Assembly (NCBI GenBank): GCA_945881835.1
Contig: CAMCVP010000001.1
Location: 186,001 to 250,000 of the forward strand
Length of the DNA: 64,000 nt
Reading direction: 5' to 3'
Origin: Chryseobacterium gleum
Lineage (GTDB): Bacteria; Bacteroidota; Bacteroidia; Flavobacteriales_D; Sanyastnellaceae
Shown: in pieces, positions 16,499 to 27,144 of the stretch
Layout of the letters: every line of letters begins with the position of its first letter
How positions within the stretch are numbered: position 1 is the first letter of the stretch
Made by a program: the position numbers and the translations under genes
Notes under the pieces: model-generated
Databases searched by the model: none
Seen by the model: the letters and a program-made list of their open reading frames with translations, nothing else
Told to the model about the DNA's origin: nothing

Positions 16499-17323
16499 TT
16501 AGTGCCACATAGGTATGAAATACACAGAATCGTCTTGCTGCTCTGGTGTAATCAACAACACCGGAATCTGCGCTTCGTTGTAAATTAAATCTTCTTCTTC
16601 CGTGCGTGGGAAAAGCGTGTATAAATATTCAAATGAAAAATTCACTGCACAAATCAAATCTGCGTCAACTGAAGCCGCATAGGCCACCACTGATTTAGCG
16701 AACGGTCTTTGGTCTTTTTCAATGTGCATGCTGAACGGAATGTTAGCGCTGCTAAATACCTCTTCAACTTTAGCAATCAACTCTTCATCGTTATCGCTTG
16801 CCACTTGCTGTGCAATGAAATAAACTTCACCGTTGAACAACTTCGCCATTTCAGCAAAGAAGGTTGCCTCTTCCAACAATTGCTGACGAAACGTTACAGG
16901 AATAACGATCTTTTTATATCCTTCTGGGCGAATGTGTCTTTGTTGAACCACAATGAATGGAGTGGTAGATTCAGAAACAACCTTTAGTGCAAGACTTCCC
17001 GTAATGCGCTGTAAACCGCGCATTCCGTGCGTTGGCATAACCACCAAACCGCAATGTTGAAGCTTAGCAATTTCATCGACAGTAGTAGAAAGCTCTCCTT
17101 CCTCAACAATTGTCTTCACTGTGCCCTCGAATGTCTCGCGAATGCGGTCAGCCCATTTGTTCAATTCGTTTTGAGCATGAGGAATATCGCTGTGGCTTTT
17201 CACCAAATGAAGCAAGACAATTTCAGAATTCGCCAGCCGAGCAATGAATTCTGCGTGAAGTATAGCGTTGTAGCTATCTTCCCTTAAATCGAAGGGAATA
17301 AGTATGCGATTAATGTTTTTCAT
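16499..17323 (-). CDS. Tandem universal stress protein (UspA)
   Basis: 274 aa with two UspA domains. Domain 1 starts INRILIPFDLREDSYNAILH and ends with the ATP-binding signature VMPTHGMRGLQRITGS; domain 2 starts YKKIVIPVTFRQQLLEE and has a degenerate loop. It is the first gene of a two-gene unit with its paralogue. A good -7 element, TACTTTTG, lies at 17335-17342 on the minus strand, 11 nt before the ATG. The two proteins share domain order and probably arose by tandem duplication. Confidence 0.9.
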   Translation of the reverse strand: MKNINRILIPFDLREDSYNAILHAEFIARLANSEIVLLHLVKSHSDIPHAQNELNKWADRIRETFEGTVKTIVEEGELSTTVDEIAKLQHCGLVVMPTHGMRGLQRITGSLALKVVSESTTPFIVVQQRHIRPEGYKKIVIPVTFRQQLLEEATFFAEMAKLFNGEVYFIAQQVASDNDEELIAKVEEVFSSANIPFSMHIEKDQRPFAKSVVAYAASVDADLICAVNFSFEYLYTLFPRTEEEDLIYNEAQIPVLLITPEQQDDSVYFIPMWH

Positions 17324-17404
17324 ATAAAGTGGTTCAAAAGTAATAAAGAATGCGCATCTTCGTTAATGAATTGTTTTACGAAATTTGCGATAATATCGAG
17401 CTTC

Positions 17405-18007
17405 ATGACAGAGTTAAGCGCTTTCTATTTACAAAACCTTGAACCTGTGTTGCAGCGCTTGAAAGACGGGCTGCATAAGCATTATTATTACCACGATGTT
17501 CGCCACACGCTAGATGTTATTGAGCAGTCCCAAGCCATTGGAAAGTTGGAAGGTGTAACGGAACGTGAGTTAGAGATTCTAAAAATATCAGCGCTGTTCC
17601 ACGATACAGGTTTTTTAAAGGTTCGTTCGGGACACGAGCAAGCAAGTGTAGATTTTTTTCAGGCGATAGGCGGACTTAGTGCGCTTACTTACGAAGATTG
17701 CGATACTATTTCCGGTTGCATTCGCGCAACGCATATGCCGCAGAATCCAATGAATCAACTCGAGCGCATTCTTTGCGATGCCGATTTGGATTATTTGGGA
17801 AGGGACGATTTTAGTTTAATTGGTGAAAACTTATTTCTTGAAATGAGTGCCTGCGGTGAAATGAGTGATCGATTCACATGGGATAACCTACAAGTTAAAT
17901 TTTTGGAAGCACACAACTATCACACCCCTTCCAATCAAAACCGAAGAAATGCGAAGAAGGAAGAGAATCTGAAAGAGGTTCGTCTACGTGTTGCTCAAAA
18001 AGGTTAA
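17405..18007 (+). CDS. HD-domain metal-dependent phosphohydrolase
   Basis: 200-aa cytosolic HD-superfamily protein. Metal ligands are visible in order: His in YYHDVRHTLDVIEQ, the HD doublet in ALFHDTGFL, a further His in IRATHMPQ, and Asp in LCDADLDYLGR. HD proteins of this kind hydrolyse nucleotides or cyclic nucleotides. It neighbours a putative adenylate cyclase, with stop codons meeting in a 4-bp convergent overlap, so a phosphodiesterase role is tempting but unproven. The start at 17405 gives a compact N-terminus; 17366 would add 13 residues. Confidence 0.85.
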   Translation: MTELSAFYLQNLEPVLQRLKDGLHKHYYYHDVRHTLDVIEQSQAIGKLEGVTERELEILKISALFHDTGFLKVRSGHEQASVDFFQAIGGLSALTYEDCDTISGCIRATHMPQNPMNQLERILCDADLDYLGRDDFSLIGENLFLEMSACGEMSDRFTWDNLQVKFLEAHNYHTPSNQNRRNAKKEENLKEVRLRVAQKG

Positions 18008-19023
18008 TTTGCTTTTTCGGCTAAGAACAATTCCATCTCGCCTTTTCCTTTCAACATCACATTTCCTTTCGATTCGTATTGAAATCCATTGTCAATGAGT
18101 GACTTCGTTGAGTCAGTAACCGTAACTTTCATAGGTGTTCCATTACTTTCAACACGTGCTGCAATGTTTACACTGTCGCCAAGAATATCGTAAATGAATC
18201 GTGACTTCCCGACAATCCCGGCAATGATTTCTCCGCTGTGAATGCCAATTCTGCAGGTCCATGCTTGCTTCGAAACCGCATTTCTTTTTTCAAGATATTC
18301 AATGAACTCATGCGCTATGGTAACCATTTCTTTCGCGTGATGGGAGCTGTCTGAACCAATTCCAGTAGTGGCCATATAAGCGTCTCCGATGGTCTTAATG
18401 CGCATGCCGTTGTTGCGTGAGCAAATCTCATCGAACTCGCTGAAAATTTCAGAGAGTTCTTCAATTAAAAATTCAGGAGTGAGGGTGGCAGTGATGGTGG
18501 TGAATCCAACAAAATCGCAAAACAGAATGCTCACATTTTTGTGAATTTCAGGGGTGTGTTTTCCCTTCACAATAAGATCGGAAATGACTTTATCTGGAAG
18601 AAGAATACGTAACAACGATTCCGATTTTCTTCTTTCCGCTTGAAGTGCAATGTGGGTGCTTATGCGCGCCATAACAATGTCCGGATTGAAAGGCTTAATA
18701 ATAAAATCTGCGCCACCCACTTTGAATCCACGCGTCTCATCAGCGACTTCATTCAGTGCCGTTAAAAAGATAACTGGAATTTTTTGCGTAATTGGGTTGC
18801 TCTTCAACTTTTCACATGCTGTGAATCCATCCATCTCAGGCATAACAATATCCAAAAGAATAAGATCAGGCTGTTGCTCTTGTTGGGCAATCTCTAAGGC
18901 TTTTTCACCGCTTTTCGCAATCTTCACACGGTAGTGATCTTTCAATAAGGCTGAAAGAACTTGTAGGTTTTCTACAGAATCGTCTACTGCTAAGATTAAA
19001 GGCTTTTGTTCTACGTTTTCCAC
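18004..19023 (-). CDS. Response regulator with class III adenylate cyclase output
   Basis: 339 aa: receiver domain (about 8-125, phospho-acceptor Asp58 in LILLDIVMPEMDG) joined by a short helical linker to a class III nucleotide cyclase domain (about 160-335). Catalytic residues look complete: metal Asp170 (LFCDFVGFT) and Asp214 (KTIGDAYM), purine-specifying Lys210 and Asp279 (IYDILGDSVN), and transition-state Asn286 and Arg290 (VNIAAR). The Lys/Asp pair predicts ATP rather than GTP as substrate. It is 16 bp downstream of a hybrid kinase with HPt, so phosphorelay-controlled cAMP synthesis is the likely role. Confidence 0.9.
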   Translation of the reverse strand: MENVEQKPLILAVDDSVENLQVLSALLKDHYRVKIAKSGEKALEIAQQEQQPDLILLDIVMPEMDGFTACEKLKSNPITQKIPVIFLTALNEVADETRGFKVGGADFIIKPFNPDIVMARISTHIALQAERRKSESLLRILLPDKVISDLIVKGKHTPEIHKNVSILFCDFVGFTTITATLTPEFLIEELSEIFSEFDEICSRNNGMRIKTIGDAYMATTGIGSDSSHHAKEMVTIAHEFIEYLEKRNAVSKQAWTCRIGIHSGEIIAGIVGKSRFIYDILGDSVNIAARVESNGTPMKVTVTDSTKSLIDNGFQYESKGNVMLKGKGEMELFLAEKAN

Positions 19024-19039
19024 TTAAAAAGTCGTTTTA

Positions 19040-21589
19040 TTATTTCTTCAAAATTTCTAAAGCAGCATCGAATTCAAATTCGTTCAGCGCTTTTTGTATG
19101 TCGGTTAGTTTCGATTTCATTTCGTCATTCAACGTGAATTTCGAAATCATCTCTTCACAAAGTTCTCCTGCTTGCATGTCATTGTCTTCAATGGCTTTCT
19201 CTAGCGCAGAAAGTCTTTCAATTAACTCATCATCGGAAACTTCTGTTGTAGCCGCCGCAATTTTTGCATTTGCTTTAACAAATTTTTCTATGATGGGAAG
19301 CTGTTTTTCCAACTTCGTAAATACAGCGATGGTTTTTTGCAAGTGCGAACTGTTCAATGTTGGATTCGCTTCTTGTGACACCGTTTTCAACTCACTTGAA
19401 ATCGGATGGGCCAGTTCGTAAATTTCTGTAATACCTATGTTTCCCGATACTCCAGCGATTGTGTGAAGTAATGCCGCTAGCTCAGAAACATTCTTTTCCA
19501 CCACGAGTTTCTGAGCTTTTGCTGTGGCGCCGGTGTAGTTGTCTACAAACGTCTTTAATAATTTGAAATACAAATCTTGCTTACCAGCAACACGCTTCAA
19601 TCCGTTTACGACATCTACTCCCTCAATTTGGAAAGGGGCGTCGCCGTCTGCAGTAGCATTCTGTTCAGCGAAGTTAGCTGCGGTCTTTGCACTGTCTTCG
19701 CCTTTGATGTATTTAATAAGTGCGTTGTACAGAATGTGCGGATCAATAGGCTTGGTGATGTGATCGTTCATTCCGGCCGACAAACTTTTTTCACGTTCGC
19801 CTTTCATGGCGTGAGCCGTCATGGCAAGAATGGGAAGACTTTTGAATCGTTCGTCTTGACGAATGTTTCGGGTTGCAGTAAGTCCATCCATCTCTGGCAT
19901 CTGAATGTCCATAAGCACACAGTCGTAGGTGTTCTCTTTTACCTTTTCCCAACCTTCTCTACCATTGCGTGCGAAGTCGGGTTCAATACCCACATCGCGC
20001 AGTAATTCAATGGCAAGTTCAAGGTTAATGTCGTTGTCTTCCACCAATAAGACTTTCGAATCTTTCAATGCTTCGCGGTAGTTCTCAATTACATCGACAT
20101 CTTTCGATTTGTCTAACACGCGTTTTTCACCTAAGTGAAGAATGCTGTTGATTGTGTCGTAGAGAATAGACGGGTTGATGGGCTTCAACAAGAAACCATC
20201 GATGAGTTTTTCCTTAGCGGCTTGGCGCACAGTGTCTACTCCGAACGCCGTTACCATAAGTACTGAAGGAACAGGATGCCCTTCCTTTTTGCGAAGTTCA
20301 GCAACGAGTTGAAGTCCGTCCATGCCGGGCATGCGCCAGTCTACAACGAGCAATGAGATAGGTCTCTGCGCGGCGTTTTCTGTTTCAAAAATTTCAATCG
20401 CTTCCTTCGCATTGTCTGTCATAATGACTTCAAAGCCAAAGGATGAAAGCATTTCTTCCAATACAATTCTTGCGCTGTCAGAATCATCGACCAGCAACGC
20501 GCGCATTCCGCTAATGGATTCTACTTTCGTGATGTTATTTGCTTCTTCGTTTGAAAGTGAGAAGAATGCGTTGAAGGAAAACTCAGAACCTTTACCGGCC
20601 TCACTCGTAACGGTGAGTTCACCATCCATCATCTCGACAATTTTTTTACAGATGGCGAGGCCTAAACCGGTTCCGCCGAATTTACGAGTGGTAGATAAAT
20701 CGGCTTGCTGAAACGGACGGAATAGTTTGTTCACCTGTTCTTCGGTCATTCCAATGCCACTGTCTTTAACCGCGAATCGAATGATAATTCCGTATGGAAG
20801 TTTGGTTACCACCTTGGCAAAAAGATGAACTTCTCCGTTTTCCGTGAACTTAGCTGCGTTGTCTGTTAGATTTAACAAAACCTGACGAAGACGCACGGAG
20901 TCTCCAAGAATAACCGGAGGAATATTGGGGTCAATGTGCGTAACCAATTCGACATCGTTCTTTTTCTGAAGTTTAACGTTAACGGCATCTGCGACATCAG
21001 AAACCAATTCTTCCAAATACAAATGTGTGCTTTCCAATGTGAGCTTGCCAGCTTCAATTTTCGAGAAGTCAAGAATGTCATCAATGATTCGGAGAAGATT
21101 TTTTGCAGATACTTCTACCTTTTGAACATAGTCTTTTTGCTTTTCGGAAAGCTCGGTTTTCTTCAATAAATAATTCATACCAATGATTGCGTTCATTGGT
21201 GTGCGAATCTCATGTGACATGTTTGCTAGGAATTCGCTTTTGGAAGCGTTGGCAGTGTCTGCAATTTCGCGCAAGGAAACCATTTGGTCGTAACGAACAT
21301 TAAGTTCGCCGTTTGTTTTGCGAACACGATCCATCTGTTGTCCAGCGAATGATGCAACAACGGCAAGAACGATGGGTGCTATATCAATAATCCACAACAT
21401 GGGTGTGCTTGCTTGACAAGCGAGCAGTTGCGAACAATTGAATCCCATGTTCTGAACATAACATTCTACAATTGTTCCAATAATAGGGAACATTAAACCA
21501 AAAAGTCCGCCATACAGCGCATACATTTTTTGCTCTGTTTTGAGGACTTTTCGAATAGCCGAAATTTTCTGGGTTGCTTTTGGTTCCAT
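19040..21589 (-). CDS. Hybrid sensor histidine kinase with two receivers and HPt
   Basis: 849-aa membrane kinase. Two hydrophobic segments (about 22-44 and 64-84) flank a short extracytoplasmic loop with Cys52 and Cys58. Then come HisKA (His126 in [13 protein letters not shown]), HATPase (about 230-345, DSGIGM and GGTGLGLAI), receiver 1 (Asp417, [11 protein letters not shown]), receiver 2 (Asp561, [11 protein letters not shown]) and an HPt domain (His709, [13 protein letters not shown]). There is no PAS domain, so sensing probably uses the membrane segment. A full His-Asp-His relay is encoded in one protein and the receiver-cyclase downstream is its probable final target. Confidence 0.93.
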   Translation of the reverse strand: MEPKATQKISAIRKVLKTEQKMYALYGGLFGLMFPIIGTIVECYVQNMGFNCSQLLACQASTPMLWIIDIAPIVLAVVASFAGQQMDRVRKTNGELNVRYDQMVSLREIADTANASKSEFLANMSHEIRTPMNAIIGMNYLLKKTELSEKQKDYVQKVEVSAKNLLRIIDDILDFSKIEAGKLTLESTHLYLEELVSDVADAVNVKLQKKNDVELVTHIDPNIPPVILGDSVRLRQVLLNLTDNAAKFTENGEVHLFAKVVTKLPYGIIIRFAVKDSGIGMTEEQVNKLFRPFQQADLSTTRKFGGTGLGLAICKKIVEMMDGELTVTSEAGKGSEFSFNAFFSLSNEEANNITKVESISGMRALLVDDSDSARIVLEEMLSSFGFEVIMTDNAKEAIEIFETENAAQRPISLLVVDWRMPGMDGLQLVAELRKKEGHPVPSVLMVTAFGVDTVRQAAKEKLIDGFLLKPINPSILYDTINSILHLGEKRVLDKSKDVDVIENYREALKDSKVLLVEDNDINLELAIELLRDVGIEPDFARNGREGWEKVKENTYDCVLMDIQMPEMDGLTATRNIRQDERFKSLPILAMTAHAMKGEREKSLSAGMNDHITKPIDPHILYNALIKYIKGEDSAKTAANFAEQNATADGDAPFQIEGVDVVNGLKRVAGKQDLYFKLLKTFVDNYTGATAKAQKLVVEKNVSELAALLHTIAGVSGNIGITEIYELAHPISSELKTVSQEANPTLNSSHLQKTIAVFTKLEKQLPIIEKFVKANAKIAAATTEVSDDELIERLSALEKAIEDNDMQAGELCEEMISKFTLNDEMKSKLTDIQKALNEFEFDAALEILKK

Positions 21590-21628
21590 GGTGCACGAAT
21601 TTACTTTAAAATTCGTGCACCTCAGAGT

Positions 21629-24250
21629 TTATGCTTCTTCTATTTTTTCGCCTTCAATTTCTTTGCGGAAGACGAGTGTTCCTTCAAACATATCCAATAC
21701 CACTGGTGCGGTCTTATCGATGGTTCCGGCAAGCAAATGTTTTGAAAGAATATTCAACACGTCTTTCTGTAACACACGCTTAACAGGGCGAGCGCCAAAC
21801 TGCGGGTCGTATCCCTTTTCGCTGAGCCATTCCAAGGCTTCTGGAGAAACCTTCAGAACAATGTCGTTCTTGCGAAGACGCTGCGCCAAAATGTGAAGTT
21901 GAATGGTTACGATTTCGCGAACTTCTTTCTTCAACAACGGAGGGAACATAATCACCTCGTCTATTCGATTTAAAAATTCAGGTCGAAGTGACTTCTTCAC
22001 CACTTCCATCACCTCTTCCTTCGTTTTTTCGAATAGGGAAGTTAGGTTCGTGTTGTCGTCAACGTGATTGTAATTTTCTTGAATAATGTGCGAGCCAATG
22101 TTGCTGGTCATGATCACAATGGTATTCTTGAAATTCGCAACACGTCCTTTGTTGTCTGTTAACCTTCCGTCGTCGAGCACTTGAAGTAGAATATTGAACA
22201 CATCGGGATGTGCTTTTTCAATCTCATCGAGCAATACAACTGAGTAGGGTTTTCTGCGTACGGCTTCGGTCAATTGTCCGCCTTCATCGTATCCAACATA
22301 GCCAGGAGGCGCTCCAACCAAGCGAGACACGCTGTGCTTCTCTTGAAACTCGCTCATGTCTATGCGCGTCATCGCGTTTTCGTCGTTGAATAAATATTCG
22401 CTCAGCGCCTTCGCTAATTCCGTTTTTCCAACTCCTGTAGTTCCAAGGAAAATAAAGGAACCAATCGGACGCTTTTCATCGCTTAATCCAGATCTGTTTC
22501 TGCGCACCGCATCGCTCACCGCGGCAATCGCTTCTTGTTGCCCAACGACACGCTTGTGCAATTCCTCTTCCATGCGCAATAATTTTTCGCGCTCGCTTTC
22601 CATCATGCGCGAAACCGGAATGCCTGTCCATGCAGCAACCACGTCTGCGATTTCTTCCGGATCAACTTCTTCCTTCACCATCTTGGTGTTGGTCTGAAGT
22701 TTTTGAAGTTCTTCGCGATCGGTTTCTATGGCTTGTTCTTTCTCACGAATTTTTCCATAACGAAGTTCTGCTACCAATCCGAAGTTTCCTTCGCGCTCGG
22801 CTTGTTCTGCTTGTACTTTGAAATGCTCAATATCTTTCTTCGCTTGCTGAATGCGCTCTACCACATCTTTTTCTGCTTTCCATTGTCCGTACAATCCGTT
22901 GCGCTCTTCTTGAAGATTGGCGATCTCTTCGCCAATTTCGTTCAATCGTGTAACATTGTTTTCACGCTTGATCGCTTCTCGTTCAATTTCCAATTGAAGA
23001 ATTTTGCGCTCAATCTCATCAAGTTCAGCGGGCTTGGAATTTATTTCCATGCGCAAGCGCGAAGCGGCTTCGTCAATCAAATCAATGGCTTTGTCTGGAA
23101 GGAAACGGTCACTGATGTAGCGGATTGAAAAATCCACTGCAGCAATAATCGCGTCGTCTTTTATTTGAACCTTGTGATGCGACTCGTATTTTTCTTTCAA
23201 TCCGCGAAGAATAGAAATCGCATCTTCTCGGCTAGGTTCGTTCACCATAACTTGTTGGAAGCGACGCTCAAGTGCTTTGTCTTTTTCAATGTATTTCTGA
23301 TATTCATTGAGCGTAGTTGCGCCTATGGCGCGTAGCTCTCCGCGAGCCAATGCAGGCTTCAAAATGTTCGCCGCATCCATAGCGCCTTCACCACCGCCTG
23401 CGCCAACGAGCGTATGAATTTCATCAATGAAAAGAATCAATTGCCCATCGCTTTCTTGCACTTCCTTCACTACCGATTTCAATCGCTCTTCGAATTCCCC
23501 TTTGTATTTCGCACCGGCTACAAGTGCGCCCATGTCTAGGCTGTAGATGGTTTTGTCTATCAGGTTTTCAGGAACGTCTTTGTTTATGATGCGGTGCGCA
23601 ATGCCTTCGGCTATGGCTGTTTTACCTACGCCGGGCTCACCAATAAGAATCGGATTGTTTTTCGTTCTGCGCGAAAGGATTTGAAGCACACGACGAATTT
23701 CTTCATCGCGACCAATCACAGGATCTAACTTACCGTCTTGCGCAAGTTTGTTCAGATTCTTCGCGTATTTTTCCAACGACTGAAACGTTTGTTCTTGGGT
23801 GGAAGACGTTGCGCGTTGTCCTTTGCGCATGTCGAGAAGCAAGGCCTTCAAGTCTTTGCTGTTCACACCACGGTCTTTCAACAACTGCGCTGAAGTATCC
23901 TTGGTGTCCATCATTCCCAAAAGCAAATGCTCAACAGTAACGAAGTCGTCTTTCATGCTACGCGCTTCGCCGCTGGCGCGCTGTAGCATGTCGGTTGCGC
24001 TTCGACTTAAATTAATTTCACCTCCGGTAACTTTCGGAAGTTTTTGCAATTCCAGTTGAACGGAATTGCTAACGGCTTCAACAGTGGTGTTGAATTTTTT
24101 CAATATAAATGGAAGAATGCGATCGTCTTCTTCGAGTATTCCTTTCAAAAGATGCAATCCCTCTATGCTGCCGTGTCCCATGCTCATAGCAATCTGCTGT
24201 GCGCGTTGAACGCTTTGCTGTGCTTTAAGTGTGAATTGTTCGAAGTTCAT
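21629..24250 (-). CDS. clpB: ATP-dependent disaggregase ClpB
   Basis: 873-aa Hsp100 chaperone that extracts polypeptides from aggregates together with DnaK. Seen: the N-terminal Clp repeat domain (about 1-145), AAA1 with Walker [10 protein letters not shown] and Walker [16 protein letters not shown], the long coiled-coil M domain (about 400-520), AAA2 with [10 protein letters not shown] and the [14 protein letters not shown] Walker B, and the C-terminal D2-small domain. Length is typical. No heat-shock operator such as CIRCE is seen upstream. Confidence 0.97.
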   Translation of the reverse strand: MNFEQFTLKAQQSVQRAQQIAMSMGHGSIEGLHLLKGILEEDDRILPFILKKFNTTVEAVSNSVQLELQKLPKVTGGEINLSRSATDMLQRASGEARSMKDDFVTVEHLLLGMMDTKDTSAQLLKDRGVNSKDLKALLLDMRKGQRATSSTQEQTFQSLEKYAKNLNKLAQDGKLDPVIGRDEEIRRVLQILSRRTKNNPILIGEPGVGKTAIAEGIAHRIINKDVPENLIDKTIYSLDMGALVAGAKYKGEFEERLKSVVKEVQESDGQLILFIDEIHTLVGAGGGEGAMDAANILKPALARGELRAIGATTLNEYQKYIEKDKALERRFQQVMVNEPSREDAISILRGLKEKYESHHKVQIKDDAIIAAVDFSIRYISDRFLPDKAIDLIDEAASRLRMEINSKPAELDEIERKILQLEIEREAIKRENNVTRLNEIGEEIANLQEERNGLYGQWKAEKDVVERIQQAKKDIEHFKVQAEQAEREGNFGLVAELRYGKIREKEQAIETDREELQKLQTNTKMVKEEVDPEEIADVVAAWTGIPVSRMMESEREKLLRMEEELHKRVVGQQEAIAAVSDAVRRNRSGLSDEKRPIGSFIFLGTTGVGKTELAKALSEYLFNDENAMTRIDMSEFQEKHSVSRLVGAPPGYVGYDEGGQLTEAVRRKPYSVVLLDEIEKAHPDVFNILLQVLDDGRLTDNKGRVANFKNTIVIMTSNIGSHIIQENYNHVDDNTNLTSLFEKTKEEVMEVVKKSLRPEFLNRIDEVIMFPPLLKKEVREIVTIQLHILAQRLRKNDIVLKVSPEALEWLSEKGYDPQFGARPVKRVLQKDVLNILSKHLLAGTIDKTAPVVLDMFEGTLVFRKEIEGEKIEEA

Positions 24251-24402
24251 GTTGTATGAATTAAATTATTTGTCGCGTTGCTTTCAATAGCCTCGCCGAG
24301 GAGCAAATTCGGTAATTATTTCCGAATTGGAACTGATCTATGTGTCTAATAGGCAGATGGATATTGGATTGCACGACGAAAAGTCTTGATTGTTATCAGT
24401 TT

Positions 24403-24438
24403 GCGCAGCATCTTGTGAAACATCTTGCGCAGCATCTT
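24403..24438 (-). repeat. Short micro-hairpin chain after crcB
   Basis: Read on the minus strand, 12 nt after the crcB stop, the units are GC-TGC-GC, GT-TTC-AC and GC-TGC-GC joined by AAGAT linkers (12-nt period). The stems covary (GC/GC against GT/AC). Same family as 1471-1638 and 10127-10163. The rest of the 199-bp clpB-crcB gap holds nothing else recognisable. Confidence 0.75.
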
Positions 24439-24449
24439 TATTTACAGGT

Positions 24450-24815
24450 TTATTTAAAAGTGGAAATCCCTGCGATTAAACCTATACAGGCTATGTTAGT
24501 GATACAGATATTAATAACCGCCCATCCAAATTGCTGTTGTTGGAAAAGTTGAATCGTCTCCCAACTAAACGTGCTAAAGGTGCTCAAGCCACCGCAAAGT
24601 CCTGTTGTTAGAAAGAAGAGGGTGCGCGGGGAGAGGTTCGTTTTGCTTGCGAATGTGAATGTAATACCGATGATAACTGCTGCCGTTAAATTCGCGATGA
24701 GTGTACCAATGGGAAGTGAAATGTTCCATTGTTTGAATGGAAGTCCAATGATAAATCGAAGCACAGATCCAATGCCTCCACCGACAAAAATGAGAGCAAG
24801 TGTAATTCCGTTCAT
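24450..24815 (-). CDS. crcB: CrcB/Fluc fluoride channel
   Basis: 121-aa membrane protein with four hydrophobic helices. CrcB hallmarks are seen: GGGIGSVLRFIIG, the GTLIANL motif with the pore Asn, and GLCGGLSTFSTFSWE with the conserved Phe box and Na+-site region. Fluc channels export fluoride as dual-topology dimers; a single gene agrees with a homodimer. The ATG overlaps the end of the PAP2 gene by 4 bp. No fluoride riboswitch is seen, since the upstream region is coding. Confidence 0.93.
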   Translation of the reverse strand: MNGITLALIFVGGGIGSVLRFIIGLPFKQWNISLPIGTLIANLTAAVIIGITFTFASKTNLSPRTLFFLTTGLCGGLSTFSTFSWETIQLFQQQQFGWAVINICITNIACIGLIAGISTFK

Positions 24816-25372
24816 CTTTTAATGAAAGAAAAAAGCTTGTAGAAAACGTAACCAAACATTCCACCCATAAACCATCCCATTAGAATATCTGTGGGGAAGT
24901 GTACTCCAAGGTAGATTCGAGAAAGAGAGGTGATGAGTGTTGCGAAAATAAGAATAGTTTTCAATCGGTAATGTCTTGGTAATGCCAAGAGAACAAAGAA
25001 TGAAAGTGCTGCAAAATTACTGGCGTGTGAAGAATAAAATCCGTAATTACCGCCTTTGTATTCGTTGCCTTTTTTGTCTTTCGCGAAATGCAATTCGTCT
25101 TGAATTTTTATGGTGTGTGAAGGACGAAGACGTTGCACAGTGGGTTTGAAAATTCGACTTGAAACAAGGTCACTTATTCCAACGGATAGTGAAGCGAGAA
25201 TAACGGCGTAAAGTCCGAATTTTTTTCCGTGTGTGATGATCAATTGCCAAATGATGTAAGCGAACAAAGGAATCCAAGTAGCGGTGCCGCTTATGACGAG
25301 CATGGCCTTGTCGAGACCATAAATGGAAAGTCCGTTTATAGCTTTGAGCAGGGCAATGTCGAATTCAATCAT
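24812..25372 (-). CDS. PAP2 superfamily membrane phosphatase
   Basis: 186-aa membrane protein with 5-6 hydrophobic segments. The three-part phosphatase signature is complete: KPTVQRLRPSH, the FYSSHASN motif with its His, and SRIYLGVHFPTDILMG with the nucleophilic His. Bacterial relatives hydrolyse undecaprenyl pyrophosphate or phosphatidic acid/phosphatidylglycerol phosphate on the outer face of the inner membrane. It lies 5 bp after the acyl-CoA ligase, hinting at lipid turnover, and overlaps crcB by 4 bp. Confidence 0.88.
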   Translation of the reverse strand: MIEFDIALLKAINGLSIYGLDKAMLVISGTATWIPLFAYIIWQLIITHGKKFGLYAVILASLSVGISDLVSSRIFKPTVQRLRPSHTIKIQDELHFAKDKKGNEYKGGNYGFYSSHASNFAALSFFVLLALPRHYRLKTILIFATLITSLSRIYLGVHFPTDILMGWFMGGMFGYVFYKLFSFIKR

Positions 25373-25377
25373 AAGTG

Positions 25378-27132
25378 TTATGCGTAAATCTTGGCTATGC
25401 CATCGGCGTAGTTCTCAAGAATTTTTTTACGTTTCAATTTCAGCGTAGGCGTTATCTCTCCGCTTTCAACGGTGAAAGGTTTTGCAATCAAATGAATGCC
25501 TTTGATTTGTTCCCAATTTCCAAAACCGTTGTTCATCTCAGCAATGAACGCTTTGATTTCTTTGTTTAATTTTTCGTTTTGAATAATCTCCTCGTTCGAT
25601 AGCGAAGCAAATTCAGGGAAGTGAACTTTTGCATAGGCGCAATCCACAACAATCAATGCTCCTGGGAATTTTTGTCCGTCGCCAACTACCATGCACTGCT
25701 CAATGAAGTGCGATTCTTTCAAGGCGTTTTCGAGCACTTGTGGAGCAACATATTTACCTCCGCTTGTTTTGAAGAGCTCTTTCTTTCTATCTGTAATCTG
25801 AAGAAATCCGTCTTTAATAATTCCAATGTCTCCTGTACTTAACCATCCGTCGTTTAAGACTTCCGCTGTGGTCTCGGGATTTTTATAGTAGCCCATCATA
25901 ACCTGCGGACCTTTCACTAAAATTTCGCCATCGGCAGCAAATTTCAGTTCTGTTTTTGGAATAATCATTCCAACGGTACCCGGACGGTACATGTTGGGCG
26001 TGCGCAAGGTGTTTACTGAAATTACCGGAGATGTTTCCGTTAATCCATATCCTTCTTTAATTGGAATTCCAGCTGCTGTGAAGAATCGAGCCAGTCTCGG
26101 TTGAAGGGCAGCGGATCCGCAAGCAACAGCCCCAATTTCGGTAAGTCCCAACGCCGCTTTTACTTTACTGAAAACAAGTTTTTGCGCAATCTTCAATTTG
26201 AATTCATACCAACTTCCGTTCGCGCGCTCTGGTTCCCATTGAAGAGCAAGTTTAACAGCCCATTGGAAAAGCGATTTTTTTATTCCTGAATTCGATTCGC
26301 CTTTGGCAATAATTCCATCGAAGAATTTTTCGAGTAGGCGAGGAACCGCTGTGAAAATATGTGGTTTGTTTGCGATTAAATCGTCTTTGATATTGTCCAT
26401 GCCCGTTAGGGTAATACTCACGCTATTGTCGATGTACAAGTAATGCAACATGCGCTCATAAATATGACAAACCGGAAGGAAACTTACGCAGCGCGCTTTA
26501 CCTTTTTCCAAATAGGGAAGTCGATCTACACAATTCTCTACGTTGGAAGCAATGTTGCTGTGCGAAAGCATTACTCCCTTCGGAAGTCCGGTGGTTCCTG
26601 AGGTGTAGATGATGGTTGCTAGATATTCTGTCTTGATTTTATCTTTTCTCGATTGAACCTCCATCGAAGAATCTTCATTCAATGAAAATAATTCTTTCCA
26701 ATGTCTAGCACCTTCAATTTGTTCGAAGGTGAAAACCTCTTTCAATGAAGGGGTGTTTTCGCGGATATTTCGAATTTTATTGAGCAATTCCAGATTCGAT
26801 ACGAAACAAAGGGTAGCCTCGCTGTGATTCAAAATGTATTGAATGTCGTGCTCGGTCATTGTTGGATAAATCGGCACGTCAATAGCGCCAATTTGAAGTG
26901 CTGCGTGGTCGCAGATGTTCCATTCAGTGCGGCTTGCATCGGTGATTAACGCAATTTTCTGTCCGGGTTGAATACCATATTCAATAAGCCCGTTGCTTAA
27001 TTGATTAACACAATCAATGAATCTCTGGGTAGAATAGGTTTCCCACTCACCGTTGCATTTGCTGCGGAACATAACGTCAAGAGGAAGATGCTCCAATTGA
27101 TCGTAAGCGAAGTCGAATAATCTTTTGTACAT
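25378..27132 (-). CDS. Long-chain acyl-CoA synthetase (AMP-forming)
   Basis: 584-aa member of the ANL superfamily that activates fatty acids to acyl-CoA via acyl-AMP. Motifs seen: the P-loop-like TIIYTSGTTGLPKGVMLSH, the A5 motif GYGLTETSPV, the A7 segment WLSTGDIG, and the C-terminal A8/A10 hinge (DRKKELFKTSGGKYVAP). The family resembles FadD15/LACS-type bacterial ligases. It is 12 bp from the SRPBCC gene, and those 12 bp are exactly a TATATTCG motif (27137-27144) plus a 4-nt spacer, so an internal promoter is possible within the run. Confidence 0.92.
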   Translation of the reverse strand: MYKRLFDFAYDQLEHLPLDVMFRSKCNGEWETYSTQRFIDCVNQLSNGLIEYGIQPGQKIALITDASRTEWNICDHAALQIGAIDVPIYPTMTEHDIQYILNHSEATLCFVSNLELLNKIRNIRENTPSLKEVFTFEQIEGARHWKELFSLNEDSSMEVQSRKDKIKTEYLATIIYTSGTTGLPKGVMLSHSNIASNVENCVDRLPYLEKGKARCVSFLPVCHIYERMLHYLYIDNSVSITLTGMDNIKDDLIANKPHIFTAVPRLLEKFFDGIIAKGESNSGIKKSLFQWAVKLALQWEPERANGSWYEFKLKIAQKLVFSKVKAALGLTEIGAVACGSAALQPRLARFFTAAGIPIKEGYGLTETSPVISVNTLRTPNMYRPGTVGMIIPKTELKFAADGEILVKGPQVMMGYYKNPETTAEVLNDGWLSTGDIGIIKDGFLQITDRKKELFKTSGGKYVAPQVLENALKESHFIEQCMVVGDGQKFPGALIVVDCAYAKVHFPEFASLSNEEIIQNEKLNKEIKAFIAEMNNGFGNWEQIKGIHLIAKPFTVESGEITPTLKLKRKKILENYADGIAKIYA

Positions 27133-27144
27133 GAAACGAATATA

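Noticed and set aside
22703-23128. 141-codon frame opposite clpB
   Set aside because: Antisense shadow with aromatic-rich composition; clpB is unambiguous.
24251-24449. Heat-shock operator or fluoride riboswitch between clpB and crcB
   Set aside because: No CIRCE-like inverted repeat was found and the gap is downstream of crcB, so a riboswitch for it cannot be there.
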